A stretch of 64,000 bases of DNA from contig DASZRO010000072.1 of NCBI GenBank assembly GCA_035550055.1, positions 1 to 64,000 on the forward strand, in the 5' to 3' direction. Positions 11,290-21,271 of the stretch are shown here, piece by piece. This stretch comes from Mycobacteriales bacterium. Its GTDB lineage: Bacteria > Actinomycetota > Actinomycetes > JAFAQI01. Position 1 is the stretch's first letter. Every line of letters begins with the position of its first letter. The notes below the pieces were generated by a model, which ran no database searches, was not told the DNA's origin, and was given only the letters and a program-made list of their open reading frames with translations. The position numbers and the translations under genes were made by a program.

Positions 11290-11955
11290 CTAGCCGCGGC
11301 GCCGGGTGGCGGCGACCGCCGCGGCAGCCGTGACGTGCACCTGCCCCGCAGCGAGCGCTCTACTCGCCTCGCACAGGGTCGCTCCGGTCGTCACGAGGTC
11401 ATCGACCACCACCACCGTGAGCGGGCGCAGCACCGTTGCCGCCCACGGTCGGACGACGAACGCGCCGCGCAGGTTCAGCGCTCGTTGGGTCGCCGACAGT
11501 CCCGCGGAGTCGGCAACGAGGCGGGCGTGGCCGAGGGCCGGCACGACCTGTGCCGGCGTCCGGCCGCGCCGCAGCGCCCGCGCAGCGCGCCGGGCGAGCA
11601 GCGCGACGACGTCGTCGCCGCGCTGGCGGACGGCAGCGGCGCTCGACGGGACCGGCACGAGCGCCACAGGTCCCTCGCGACCGCTCAACGACTCACGCAC
11701 CGCGTCCGCGAGCGCCACCGCCAGTGTGTCGGCGAGGCCGGCGAGGCCGCGCTCCTTGAAGCCGAGCAGCAGCTGCCGGACCGAGCCGTCGTAGGAGGCG
11801 ACCACCCACAGCGGCGGGAGGCCGGCCGGGCTCGGCGTCGGACGGTGCGGGCGAGCCCGCTCCTCGAGGGGTGCGCGGCAACGCCGACAGGCCGAAGCCC
11901 CGGGCTCGCCGCACGAGGCGCAGCGCGGCGGGCAGAGCAGGTCCAGCAGCGACAT
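11290..11955 (-). CDS. comF: ComF-family phosphoribosyltransferase-like protein
   Basis: A 221-residue ComF homolog. It has an N-terminal four-Cys zinc site (CPPRCASCGEPGASACRRC) and a C-terminal phosphoribosyltransferase domain with the PRPP loop VVVVDDLVTTGATL. ComF supports DNA uptake in competent bacteria; in actinobacteria it is common and its real role is uncertain. The middle holds VALVPVPSS and RGDDVVALLARRAAR, both usual for the family. It lies 63 bases downstream of lpqB in the same direction and 80 bases before hpf, matching the lpqB-comF-hpf-secA order known in mycobacteria. Confidence 0.9.
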   Translation of the reverse strand: MSLLDLLCPPRCASCGEPGASACRRCRAPLEERARPHRPTPSPAGLPPLWVVASYDGSVRQLLLGFKERGLAGLADTLAVALADAVRESLSGREGPVALVPVPSSAAAVRQRGDDVVALLARRAARALRRGRTPAQVVPALGHARLVADSAGLSATQRALNLRGAFVVRPWAATVLRPLTVVVVDDLVTTGATLCEASRALAAGQVHVTAAAAVAATRRRG

Positions 11956-12018
11956 CCGGCCAACCTGCCGGCGACACCGCTGCTGCGTCGCAGCGGCGGC
12001 GATCTGTGGCTATGACCG

Positions 12019-13707
12019 CTATCCGGCGTACGACGGGGAAACCCCGGCCGAGACCCGCTCCCAGCGATGGCCGACGAGCCGCCAGGTCCCGGCGGCACCG
12101 CTGGCGAGGACCGGTCGACCTGGCGCCGCTGCGACCTCGGCCACGTCCGCCGGCAGCCCTGGCCCCGACAGGTCCACGACCGTGTAGCCGTCGACGCTGG
12201 TCTCGACCACCCGGCGACCCGAGCCGTGCGGATCGGACGCCGTCGCGACCAGCTCGTCTGCGTCGGCCCACGCGACCCCGGCGACGTCGAACGAGCTCGG
12301 CAGCACCACTCGCGACGCCCCGACCGAGAGCCGGTCATGCCGCTCGGCGATCGTGGCGACTCGCAGCTGCGGCGAGCTGCCGCCGACGACGAACGCCAGC
12401 CGGGTGCCGTCACGCGACACGGCGAGAGACCGGATCGGCTGGCCCGCCAGTGCGGGCGGCAGCCGCACCGGGCGCAGCACCCCGTTGAGGCTCACGGCGT
12501 AGACCTTGCCCGGCGCGGTCGCGACCAGGGTCTGCCCGTCCGGGGTGAAGCAGGGCACCGTCACCGTGGGCGCGTGCAGGCGCGGCAACAGCGGGCCGGC
12601 AGCGTCACCGGTCAGCAGCTCGAAGCCGCCCGCGGTGCGCCGCAGCGCCGCGACCAACGTGCCGTCGGCGCTTCGCGCCACACCCGCCAAGTGCGGGGTG
12701 CGCAGCGCCTGCGGCACGACGGCGTCGAGTCCGGTCACCGTGCCGGCATGCACGACCAGCGCGCCGGGGGTCGACGGGGGCGCGCTCGGGTCGAACTGCG
12801 GCCACGACCGAACCGGCTGCAGGCTCGGAGCCTCATGCGTCGACAGCGATGCACCGGTGGCGAGCAACCGCACCGCGCTCACCGACGGGATCTGACGCAA
12901 CGTCCACACGATCTGCGCCGAGAGCCGCACCAGGTCCGCCGGACTGATCTGACGAACCCCGGCCGAGAGGTCGACCTCGGCAACCCCGTCGGCGCTGATC
13001 GGCACGTTGCCGACCAGCGTGGTGCCGCGCGGCACCGCGGTCCGGACCCCAGCGGCCAGCAGCGGGTCCGGGCCGGCGAGCAACGCGCGCATCAGGGTCG
13101 TCGCCAGACCCGGCTCCTCCGGCGGCTCGAGCACCGGCTCCGGTACGACGCGGTCGCCGTCGGGGGTGAGGAAGTACAGCGACGCCGGCTGCAGGACCTC
13201 CTCGACGTCCACGGCCGACAGCAGCGCGCCGGGGGCGAGGCTCGCGATCCGCCACTCTCCGCCGACCCGGGTGAGGGTGAAGGTGCGCCGCAACGTGCCG
13301 GACACGACCCGGTAGACCCCACCCGGGCCGATCCGCCCCACCCGCCGGGCGCGCAGGTCGACGTGACGCGCGTCGACCCTGCTGATGACGGGCGGGTCGG
13401 CGTAGACGGTGATCGTCGACGTGGCGCTCCATGACGCGCTGCCGCCGAGGTAGGACCGCGCGACGGCGTACCCGTTGTCGCTGTCCACCATCGCGTTGAG
13501 GAAGCCGGCCACCAGCTCGACGGGGGTGGCCGACGGCTGAGGTAACGCCGGCACCTCGTGCACCGCCGCGCCGTCCACGCCCTGGCCGGCAGCCGGCACC
13601 GGGTCGCCGAGGTGGACGGCTGAGGAGTCGGGCACCCCGGCACATGCCGCGGCCCCCGCGGCGAGGCCGACCGCGACCAGCCCGGTCAGCCAGGTTCGCG
13701 ATCTCAT
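12019..13707 (-). CDS. lpqB: Lipoprotein LpqB, modulator of the MtrAB system
   Basis: An extracytoplasmic lipoprotein that interacts with the sensor kinase MtrB and modulates MtrA signalling in mycobacteria. The 562-residue product starts MRSRTWLTGLVAVGL, with a signal peptide ending at a Cys in GAAACAGVP; the lipobox is weak at position -3. A GerMN domain follows (about residues 170-300, region with LYFLTPDGDRVVPEP) and then a beta-propeller-like half. The ATG overlaps the mtrB stop as ATGA, so the two are translationally coupled. Upstream in-frame starts would lie inside mtrB and are rejected. Confidence 0.93.
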   Translation of the reverse strand: MRSRTWLTGLVAVGLAAGAAACAGVPDSSAVHLGDPVPAAGQGVDGAAVHEVPALPQPSATPVELVAGFLNAMVDSDNGYAVARSYLGGSASWSATSTITVYADPPVISRVDARHVDLRARRVGRIGPGGVYRVVSGTLRRTFTLTRVGGEWRIASLAPGALLSAVDVEEVLQPASLYFLTPDGDRVVPEPVLEPPEEPGLATTLMRALLAGPDPLLAAGVRTAVPRGTTLVGNVPISADGVAEVDLSAGVRQISPADLVRLSAQIVWTLRQIPSVSAVRLLATGASLSTHEAPSLQPVRSWPQFDPSAPPSTPGALVVHAGTVTGLDAVVPQALRTPHLAGVARSADGTLVAALRRTAGGFELLTGDAAGPLLPRLHAPTVTVPCFTPDGQTLVATAPGKVYAVSLNGVLRPVRLPPALAGQPIRSLAVSRDGTRLAFVVGGSSPQLRVATIAERHDRLSVGASRVVLPSSFDVAGVAWADADELVATASDPHGSGRRVVETSVDGYTVVDLSGPGLPADVAEVAAAPGRPVLASGAAGTWRLVGHRWERVSAGVSPSYAG

Positions 13708-15281
13708 CGGGCGATCGGGGCGGCCGGCGGCGCGAGCTCGTCGGTGGCGTCGTCCGGTTCGAGCGGCAGCGGCGAGGCGACGATCGTCCCGCCGGCCTGC
13801 CAGGGCAAGGTCATCCGGAACACCGACCCCCGATCCGGCTCCCCCCACGCCTGCAGCCAACCGCCATGCAGCCGCACGTCCTCGAGCGCGATGGACAACC
13901 CGAGGCCGGTGCCGCCGGTGGTCCGCGCGCGGGCCGGGTCGGCGCGCCAGAACCTGCCGAAGACCAGCGACGCGTCACCCGGCCGCAACCCGACCCCACG
14001 GTCGCGGACGGTGACCGCGACCCCACCGTCGTCGGCCCGCAGCCGGACCGTGACCGGCCGCCCTTCACCGTGCTCGAGTGCGTTGGTGACCAGGTTGCGC
14101 AGCACCCGGTCGATGCGCCGGGCGTCGACGTCGACGACGACCGGCTCGGCCGGAAGGTCGGCCTCGATCGGCGCCTGGCGCCGATCCGACAGCGGCGTCG
14201 CCAGCGCGATCACCCGGCTCACGAGCTGCACCAGGTCGATCGGCTCCGCCTCGAGCAGCGCGGCGCCGGCGTCGTACCGGCTGATCTCGAGCAGGTCCGC
14301 CAGCAGCGACTCGAAGCGGTCCAGCTGTGCCTGGAGCAGCTCGGAGGATCGGGTGAGCTCCGGCGGGAGCGCGTCGCTCGAGTCGTGCAGCACGTCGGCG
14401 GCCATGCGGATCGTGGTGATGGGCGTGCGCAGCTCGTGGGAGACGTCGGCGACGAACCGGCGCTGCAACCGGGACATCTCGCGCAGCTGGGAGATCTGTT
14501 GTTGAAGGGTGTCCGCCATCCGGTTGAAAGAGGCCGCCAGCGTGGCCAGGTCGTCCTCGCCGCGGATCTGCATCCGCTCCTTGAGCCGGCCGGCGGCCAG
14601 CCGTTCCGCGGTGGCCGCCGCCTGCCGGACGGGCCGCACGACCTCCCGGGTCACCACGGCGGCGATGCCGACCAGCAGCAGGACCAGGGCGGCGCCGGCG
14701 AACAGCATCGTGCGTTCGACGAGCCGAAGCGTCGCGGCTTCGCGATTGAGCGGGAACAGGTAGTAGAGCTGGTAGCGCACGGCGCCCGCCTGCACCGGCG
14801 CGCCGATCGCCAGGCCCGCGCCGTGGGAGGAGCCACTGCGCAGGCGCACGTACGCCCACGCCTCGCGTCCGGACTTCGCGACGGCCGTGCGCAGGCTCGC
14901 CGGGATGCTGAGCACGGCATCCTCAGGCCCGTACGACGCAAGACCGCCGTTGGCCGCAAGCATCACGACGTCGTAGTCGCCCTGCTCACCGGACAGCTGG
15001 GTGACCACGGCGTACGCGGTCCGCTCGACGGCGTTGGGGTTGTCGTCCGGCAACGCGAGGAACTGGTCACGCGCCCGCTCGACCCCGGTGCCGAGCTCGC
15101 TCTGCGCCGCCCGCGTGGCCGAACCGAGCAGCCCGCTGCGGACCTGGTGCAAGATCGTCGCGCCGATCCCGACGCTGACCGTGGCGGACAGGATCAGGGT
15201 GGTGGCGACGACGCGGGTCTGCAGCGACGCGCGCCAGCGATGGCGTACCGCCCGCCCCGCGGCCAGCGGTGTCGCCTTCAC
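13704..15281 (-). CDS. mtrB: Sensor histidine kinase MtrB
   Basis: Membrane sensor kinase that phosphorylates MtrA; in actinobacteria the pair controls cell division, wall metabolism and osmotic response. The 525 residues contain a first membrane segment at about 24-45, an extracytoplasmic sensor region, a second segment near 190-215 (LFAGAALVLLLVGIAAVVT), a HAMP domain, the H-box FVADVSHELRTPITTIR, the N-box RNLVTNALEHGEG, and G-boxes VRDRGVGLRPG and GGTGLGLSIA. All kinase motifs are intact. The GTG start at 15281 overlaps the mtrA stop as GTGA; the stop overlaps the lpqB start. Confidence 0.96.
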   Translation of the reverse strand: MKATPLAAGRAVRHRWRASLQTRVVATTLILSATVSVGIGATILHQVRSGLLGSATRAAQSELGTGVERARDQFLALPDDNPNAVERTAYAVVTQLSGEQGDYDVVMLAANGGLASYGPEDAVLSIPASLRTAVAKSGREAWAYVRLRSGSSHGAGLAIGAPVQAGAVRYQLYYLFPLNREAATLRLVERTMLFAGAALVLLLVGIAAVVTREVVRPVRQAAATAERLAAGRLKERMQIRGEDDLATLAASFNRMADTLQQQISQLREMSRLQRRFVADVSHELRTPITTIRMAADVLHDSSDALPPELTRSSELLQAQLDRFESLLADLLEISRYDAGAALLEAEPIDLVQLVSRVIALATPLSDRRQAPIEADLPAEPVVVDVDARRIDRVLRNLVTNALEHGEGRPVTVRLRADDGGVAVTVRDRGVGLRPGDASLVFGRFWRADPARARTTGGTGLGLSIALEDVRLHGGWLQAWGEPDRGSVFRMTLPWQAGGTIVASPLPLEPDDATDELAPPAAPIAR

Positions 15282-15955
15282 GTCGGTCCCGCCTTGTAAC
15301 CCACCCCCCGGACGGTCACCACGATCTCCGGGTGCTCCGGATCGCGCTCGACCTTCGCTCGCAGCCGCTGGACGTGGACGTTCACCAGCCGGGTGTCGGC
15401 GACGTGGCGATAGCCCCACACCTGTTCGAGCAGCTGGTCGCGCGTGAAGACCAACCGCGGCTTGCGCGCGAGCGCCACGAGCAGGTCGAACTCGAGCGGG
15501 GTCAACGCGATCGGCTCACCCCCTCGACTGACCAGGTGACCGTTCACGTCGATGACCAGGTCGCCGATCTGCAGCGTCTCGCCGGTCTGGTCGGCCGGCT
15601 GGCGCAACCGCGCCCGGATCCGGGCCACCAGCTCCTTGGGCTTGAACGGCTTGACGATGTAGTCGTCGGCGCCGGAGTCCAAGCCGGTGACGACGTCCAC
15701 GGTGTCGCCGCGAGCGGTCAGCATCACGATCGGTGTTGCGCTCTCCGCTCGGATCGCCCGGCAGACGTCGACGCCGTCCGTGCCCGGCAGCATCAGGTCG
15801 AGCAGCACCAGGTCCGGCTTGGTGGAGTGGAAGGCGCCCAGCGCCGCGTCGCCGTCGCCGACGAAGGAGGGTTCGAAGCCTTCGTTGCGCAAGACGATGC
15901 CGAGCATCTCGGACAACGCCGGGTCGTCATCGACGACCAGCACCTTTGCCCGCAT
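15278..15955 (-). CDS. mtrA: Response regulator MtrA (OmpR/PhoB family)
   Basis: A 225-residue DNA-binding regulator. The receiver domain opens MRAKVLVVDDDPALSEML and carries the phospho-acceptor Asp in VLLDLMLPGTDG, Thr in VMLTARGD and Lys in YIVKPFKPKEL. The winged helix-turn-helix has the recognition region FTRDQLLEQVWGYRHVADTR and ends RGVGYKAGPT, the classic OmpR-family end. The ATG at 15955 gives the standard start; upstream codons are not conserved. It is the first gene of mtrA-mtrB-lpqB. tmk, which precedes mtrA in M. tuberculosis, is not present here. Confidence 0.96.
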   Translation of the reverse strand: MRAKVLVVDDDPALSEMLGIVLRNEGFEPSFVGDGDAALGAFHSTKPDLVLLDLMLPGTDGVDVCRAIRAESATPIVMLTARGDTVDVVTGLDSGADDYIVKPFKPKELVARIRARLRQPADQTGETLQIGDLVIDVNGHLVSRGGEPIALTPLEFDLLVALARKPRLVFTRDQLLEQVWGYRHVADTRLVNVHVQRLRAKVERDPEHPEIVVTVRGVGYKAGPT

Positions 15956-16050
15956 CCCACCATCGTGGCATCGACGCCGCCGGTCCACAGATTCCCGACC
16001 GCACCCGCAGCAGCGCCCGGGCCGTCACTGCCAGAGCTGAGCCTGCTTGC

Positions 16051-16232
16051 ATGCGGCCCACCCGAGCCACTGCCACCGTCGTGATCGACGAGTGGCGCGT
16101 CGTGGCGTACGCGTCACGCTCGCTGAGCGAGGACGAGGTACGCCGGGTGCGGCGTCGCGTCGAACGCAGCCTCGCCAGGGCGGCCCGACGGGCGACGCTC
16201 CGCCGGTCGCCGCGCGTCGACGTCGAGGTCGG

Positions 16233-16239
<7 letters not shown>
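16051..16239 (+). CDS. Small basic protein of unknown function
   Basis: A 62-residue frame starting [20 protein letters not shown], with an Arg-rich second half ([19 protein letters not shown]). It sits alone on the plus strand between mtrA and ahcY and its last seven bases overlap the convergent ahcY stop. The only other content of this interval is 95 bases without a recognisable element. No ribosome site is evident. It could be real or a chance frame in GC-rich DNA; the alternation of hydrophobic strand and basic helix argues mildly for a protein. Confidence 0.4.
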
Positions 16240-17660
<1,421 letters not shown>

Positions 17661-17746
17661 CTCAGGGTGCTCCAGGGCTGTGGCGGGGAACGCGACGGTC
17701 GGTCGTGCTGGGCGTGCAGGTGCCAGGGTAGAGGGTGCGGGCGCGC

Positions 17747-18889
17747 TCAGCTGTGGGCCAACCGGGCCTTGAGATCGTCGATCGGCCCGATCGGCGTCGG
17801 ATCGACGCCGATCGCCAGCGCCAGGTAGACGCTCGTGAAGTCGAGCAGCCCGATCAGCGAGGCGAGCCGCTCGATCGCGCTGTCGCCTTCGCCGCTCACC
17901 ACCGACACGGCGACCCCGCGACTGGCGGCAACTTCGGCGGAGGCGTCGGCACGGGCGGCGGCGGCCCCGGACGCCGCGTCGTCGCGCAACAGGACCAGCC
18001 GCAACCGCAACGGGTCCTCGTCCTCCACCCGGTCGCGGAACAGGTCGTCGTCGGCGACGGCGCCCGCGAGCGCACCGTCGAGACTGACCGACTGGTTGTG
18101 GTGAGCCTCCGGCAGCGCACCCCACACGGCGGGCCACTTCGCGTTCTCGTTCAGCTGGCAGGCGCCGCGCAGGGCGGCGACCGCACCCACCTCGCCGCCT
18201 CCCCAGAACATCGGCAGTGAGCCGGCCAGCTCTGCAGCCAGCGCCTTCGCCGGGTTGACGAAGGACTCCCGGTCCGGTCGGCACACCTCGGCGATGGACT
18301 CCAGACGAAGCGCGGCCGCTTCGAGGTCGGCGTACGACGGGCCCAGGCCGAGCAACCCGAAGCGTTCGGCGACGACCAGCATCGGCACCGCAAGGGCCCA
18401 CAGCGAGGCGCGAGGCGCGATCGCCGGGGTGACCGGGACGAACGCCCCGTGCTCGGAGCGGCAGTGCAGGTCCAACGGTGAGTCGGCGGTCCCGACACCG
18501 AGCAGCCGGGCGCCGCGGCGAGCCGCCTCGACGGCGCTGCTCAGCGTCTCCTCGGTGCGGCCAGAGCACGACACCGCCATGACGAGGTCGGCGGCGCCGA
18601 CCCAGCCCGGCAGGCCGTAACCACGGTGCACCACGACCGGAATCGGCGCGGTGGCGGCGGTGAGCGTCGCGAGGACGTCTCCGGAGATGCCGGAGCCTCC
18701 CATCCCGGCCACGACGATCGCCCGCGGCCGCAGGTCGAGGCCGAGCGGGTCGAGCGAGGCCTCCGCGGCGGCGGCCAGCGACGCCCGGACCTGCGCGCCC
18801 GCCATCGCGGTGGCGCGCAGCATGTCCGAGCGGTCGAGGTCCGCCAGCGCCGCGAGGTCGTCGAGGCGGTCGAGCGCAAGGTCGCTCAT
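17747..18889 (-). CDS. SIS-domain phosphoglucose/phosphomannose isomerase-like protein (TobH-like)
   Basis: A 380-residue sugar-phosphate isomerase-fold protein. The first SIS domain carries [18 protein letters not shown] and the sugar-phosphate loop [13 protein letters not shown]. The second has [20 protein letters not shown] and the catalytic-region LPEAHHNQ, where Glu and His match those of bifunctional PGI/PMI enzymes. It probably interconverts fructose-6-phosphate with glucose- or mannose-6-phosphate, supplying the phosphomannomutase two genes upstream. In M. tuberculosis the syntenic gene (Rv3256c) is annotated TobH-like. Its ATG overlaps the Trm112 stop as ATGA, showing coupling. Confidence 0.85.
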   Translation of the reverse strand: MSDLALDRLDDLAALADLDRSDMLRATAMAGAQVRASLAAAAEASLDPLGLDLRPRAIVVAGMGGSGISGDVLATLTAATAPIPVVVHRGYGLPGWVGAADLVMAVSCSGRTEETLSSAVEAARRGARLLGVGTADSPLDLHCRSEHGAFVPVTPAIAPRASLWALAVPMLVVAERFGLLGLGPSYADLEAAALRLESIAEVCRPDRESFVNPAKALAAELAGSLPMFWGGGEVGAVAALRGACQLNENAKWPAVWGALPEAHHNQSVSLDGALAGAVADDDLFRDRVEDEDPLRLRLVLLRDDAASGAAAARADASAEVAASRGVAVSVVSGEGDSAIERLASLIGLLDFTSVYLALAIGVDPTPIGPIDDLKARLAHS

Positions 18890-19059
18890 GCGTCGGGCTT
18901 GCGAGCCTCGTCGACCAGCAGGACGGGGATGTCGTCGCGCACTGGATAGCCGTAGCCGCAACCGGTGCAGACCAGCTCGGCGGCGGCGTCGTCGACGCGC
19001 AGCTCGCCCCGGCAGTTCGGGCAGGCCAGGATCTCGAGCAGCGACGGGTCCAGATTCAC
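18886..19059 (-). CDS. Trm112-family small zinc-binding protein
   Basis: A 57-residue protein with the Trm112 signature: [19 protein letters not shown], a second Cys pair in [12 protein letters not shown] and the ending [12 protein letters not shown]. In other organisms Trm112 is a stabilising partner of SAM-dependent methyltransferases; in bacteria its partner is usually unknown. It starts at GTG 19059 with a TAGTCT -10 box six bases upstream and overlaps the isomerase start. Being next to ahcY, which removes the methyltransfer by-product, fits a methylation link, but this is inference. Confidence 0.88.
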   Translation of the reverse strand: MNLDPSLLEILACPNCRGELRVDDAAAELVCTGCGYGYPVRDDIPVLLVDEARKPDA

Positions 19060-19065
19060 GAGGCG

Positions 19066-19071
19066 AGACTA
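19066..19071 (-). promoter_or_regulatory. Predicted -10 box for Trm112-isomerase operon
   Basis: Minus-strand TAGTCT six bases before the GTG at 19059, with no ribosome site between. It lies in the 31-base gap after the phosphomannomutase stop and predicts a leaderless message starting at the GTG. Confidence 0.5.
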
Positions 19072-19090
19072 GTGCTCAGCCGAGCCGGGG

Positions 19091-20446
19091 CTAACGGCGG
19101 ATGACGGAGAGCACCTCGTCACGCAACCGCGCCATCCCGGCCTCGTCGGGAGCCTCGACGTTGAGCCGGAGCAACGGCTCGGTGTTGGATGCCCGCACGT
19201 TGAACCAGCGGCCCTCGCCGACATCGACGGTGAGCCCGTCGAGCTCGTCGAGTTCGACACCCGGTTGCGCGCCGAAGGTGTCGCGCACCGCGGCGAGCGC
19301 GGCGGTCGGGTCGGCCACCTCGCTGTTGACCTCACCGGAGCCGACGTAGCGGCTGTAGTCCGCGAGCAGCGCGGACAGCGGACCCTCCGTCTGGCCGAGC
19401 GCCGCGAGGGTGTGCAGCGCAGCGAGCATCCCGGAGTCCGCCCCCCAGAAGTCCCGGAAGTAGAAGTGGCCGGAGTGCTCGCCGCCGAACACCGCGCCGG
19501 TCTCGGCCATCGTCGCCTTGATGAAGGAGTGGCCGACCCGGGTGCGCACCGGCGTACCGCCGCGCTCCCGCACGATCTCGGGCACCGCGCGGGAGGTGAT
19601 CAGGTTGTGGATCACGGTCGCCGCAGGCTCCTTGCCGAGCTCGCGATCGGCGATCAACGCGGTGAGCACGGACGGCGAGACGATCTCGCCGCGCTCGTCG
19701 ACCACGAAGCAGCGGTCCGCGTCACCGTCGAACGCCAGACCGATGTCGGCCCCGCGGGCGCGGACCTCCGCCTGGAGGTCGCGCAGGTTCGCCGGGTCGA
19801 TCGGGTTCGCCTCGTGATGAGGGAAGCTGCCGTCGAGCTCGAAGTACATGCGGGTCAGCTCGATCGGGAGCTCGTCGAACACCTCGGGAACGGTCAGGCC
19901 GGCCATGCCGTTGCCGGCGTCGACGACCACCTTCAGCCGGCGGATCTCGCGAATGCCGGGAACCAGTCCGATCAGGTACGCCGCGTAGTCGGTGAGCAGG
20001 TTCTGCTCGGTGACGGTGCCGGGTGCCCGGTCGCCGGCCGGTACGCCCTGCTCGAGCATCCGTCGGATGTCGGCCAGACCACTGTCCTGGCCGACCGGCG
20101 CGGCGCCCGCGCGGCAGAGCTTGATGCCGTTGTAGCGGGCCGGGTTGTGGCTCGCGGTGAACATCGCCCCCGGGATGTCGAGGCTTCCTGACGCGAAGTA
20201 GAGCAAGTCGGTCGAGCCGAGGCCGGTCGCCACGACGTCGGCGCCCTGGGAGTTCGCACCCTCGGCGAATGCCGCCGCCAGCTCCGGCGAGCTGTCGCGC
20301 ATGTCATGGGCGGTGACGACCCGGTCGGCCTCGAGCAGGCGCACGAAGGCCGCGCCGATGTCCCTGGCGATCGCGGCGTCGAGCTCGTCGGGGACGACGC
20401 CCCGCACGTCGTAGGCCTTGATGATCCGGTCGAGTGCGGCTGCCAT
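19091..20446 (-). CDS. manB: Phosphomannomutase/phosphoglucomutase
   Basis: Converts mannose-6-phosphate to mannose-1-phosphate (and often glucose phosphates), feeding GDP-mannose for glycans. The roughly 451-residue alpha-D-phosphohexomutase has all four family motifs: catalytic Ser in MFTASHNPARYNG, metal loop AFDGDADRCFV, sugar loop FGGEHSGHFYFRD, and the phosphate loop RASNTEPLLRLNVEA near the C-terminus. ATG 20446 is chosen over the adjacent GTG 20449 because a TAGCGT box lies exactly six bases before it. The GDP-mannose-forming guanylyltransferase lies at 30306. Confidence 0.94.
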   Translation of the reverse strand: MAAALDRIIKAYDVRGVVPDELDAAIARDIGAAFVRLLEADRVVTAHDMRDSSPELAAAFAEGANSQGADVVATGLGSTDLLYFASGSLDIPGAMFTASHNPARYNGIKLCRAGAAPVGQDSGLADIRRMLEQGVPAGDRAPGTVTEQNLLTDYAAYLIGLVPGIREIRRLKVVVDAGNGMAGLTVPEVFDELPIELTRMYFELDGSFPHHEANPIDPANLRDLQAEVRARGADIGLAFDGDADRCFVVDERGEIVSPSVLTALIADRELGKEPAATVIHNLITSRAVPEIVRERGGTPVRTRVGHSFIKATMAETGAVFGGEHSGHFYFRDFWGADSGMLAALHTLAALGQTEGPLSALLADYSRYVGSGEVNSEVADPTAALAAVRDTFGAQPGVELDELDGLTVDVGEGRWFNVRASNTEPLLRLNVEAPDEAGMARLRDEVLSVIRR

Positions 20447-20452
20447 CACTCG

Positions 20453-20458
20453 ACGCTA
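20453..20458 (-). promoter_or_regulatory. Predicted -10 box for manB
   Basis: Minus-strand TAGCGT six bases before ATG 20446. It fits a leaderless transcript and decides between the two adjacent possible starts. Confidence 0.5.
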
Positions 20459-20465
20459 GTAGGGC

Positions 20466-20687
20466 TCAGCGCTTCGCGGTGCGCTTCAGCACGTCGGCGA
20501 AGTCGAGCCGGCCAGTCGCGTCCCACCAGACCTTGTGCTCACAGGCGTGGCAGGACCGGAAGCTCACCGGGGTGCCGTCGGTCAGCGTCATCGCGAGGCT
20601 GGTCACCCGGTCACTGCCGCACGAGGCGCAGCTCTGCCCCATCCGGGCTCCGGGGCGGGTCAGCGAAGTGGCGTCGGCGAGGGTCAT
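20466..20687 (-). CDS. Small zinc-ribbon protein of unknown function
   Basis: A 73-residue protein with two CxxC knuckles: GQSCASCGSDRVTSLAMTL and SFRSCHACEHKVWWD. A zinc-ribbon fold is likely, acting either as a nucleic-acid-binding or a protein-binding module. The C-terminal LDFADVLKRTAKR is basic. ATG 20687 is preceded by GGAGG at ideal spacing, while the upstream in-frame ATG at 20726 has no site. It lies just upstream of manB, 19 bases away, an arrangement I recall from Streptomyces. Function unknown. Confidence 0.78.
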   Translation of the reverse strand: MTLADATSLTRPGARMGQSCASCGSDRVTSLAMTLTDGTPVSFRSCHACEHKVWWDATGRLDFADVLKRTAKR

Positions 20688-20795
20688 GCGGAAGGCCTCC
20701 AGGGGAAGATGCGACCCGACGTCCATCGGCGCTGCGCCCGGATACCTTGAGAAAACGGCGATTCCGCCACAAACCGGACAACCGCCCGGGTTGGG

Positions 20796-21152
20796 CTACG
20801 CCGTGGGCGGGATGACGCGCAAATGGCCGCGTCGGCCGAGCTCGGGAACCTCCGGGGCCTTGGTCACGACCGCCGCCGCGGGGCGGGCGGCCTCCCGGAC
20901 CGCCTCGGCGAGCGCGGCGAGGTCGTCCTCGCCCGGCACCGCGGTCTCGGCGTCCACGTCGAGGCGGACCACCTCCCAGCCGCGCGGAGCGGTCAGCCGG
21001 TCGGCGTGGGCGTCGCAGAGGTCGTAGGAGTGCGGCTCGGCGTAGGTGGCGAGGGGGCCGACGACCGCCGTCGAGCTCGAGTAGGCATAGGTGAGCGTCG
21101 CGACCGCCGGGCGGCCGCATGCGGTCCGCGAACAGCGGCGCAGCGGGCTCAC
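20796..21152 (-). CDS. DUF3499 protein
   Basis: An 118-residue actinobacterial protein of unknown function, syntenic with Rv3258c. The family core is visible: SPLRRCSRTACGRPAVATLT, TYAEPHSYDLCDAHADRLT and the invariant-looking APRGWEVVRLDVD. The Cys and His pairs (CSRTAC, CDAH) suggest a zinc site. The GTG at 21152 is preferred to ATG 21191 because a TACCGT -10 box lies six bases upstream and the conserved part begins there. It is divergent from the metallopeptidase-fold gene, as in mycobacteria. Confidence 0.85.
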   Translation of the reverse strand: MSPLRRCSRTACGRPAVATLTYAYSSSTAVVGPLATYAEPHSYDLCDAHADRLTAPRGWEVVRLDVDAETAVPGEDDLAALAEAVREAARPAAAVVTKAPEVPELGRRGHLRVIPPTA

Positions 21153-21158
21153 GCCGCG

Positions 21159-21164
21159 ACGGTA
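21159..21164 (-). promoter_or_regulatory. Predicted -10 box for the DUF3499 gene
   Basis: Minus-strand TACCGT six bases before GTG 21152. The 119-base divergent gap also holds the box for the plus-strand neighbour. Confidence 0.48.
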
Positions 21165-21259
21165 CCCGCCGAGGTGGCGCTCGGCCATCACCGACGGCGC
21201 GTCACGCGGTCGTGTCGCGAGGAGCGGACGAATCGCGCCGTTCGGGGTTCATCGCGCCG

Positions 21260-21265
21260 TACGCT
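21260..21265 (+). promoter_or_regulatory. Predicted -10 box for the metallopeptidase-fold gene
   Basis: TACGCT six bases before GTG 21272, without a ribosome site. It supports the short start for that gene. Confidence 0.48.
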
Positions 21266-21271
21266 TCGGCC

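Noticed and set aside
17661-17746. Possible SAH riboswitch upstream of ahcY
   Set aside because: The roughly 60-base leader is too short and I could not find the conserved SAH-aptamer core.
20688-20795. Alternative-sigma (SigH/SigR) promoter before the zinc-ribbon gene
   Set aside because: GGAAT is present but no GTT at the required 16-18 base spacing.
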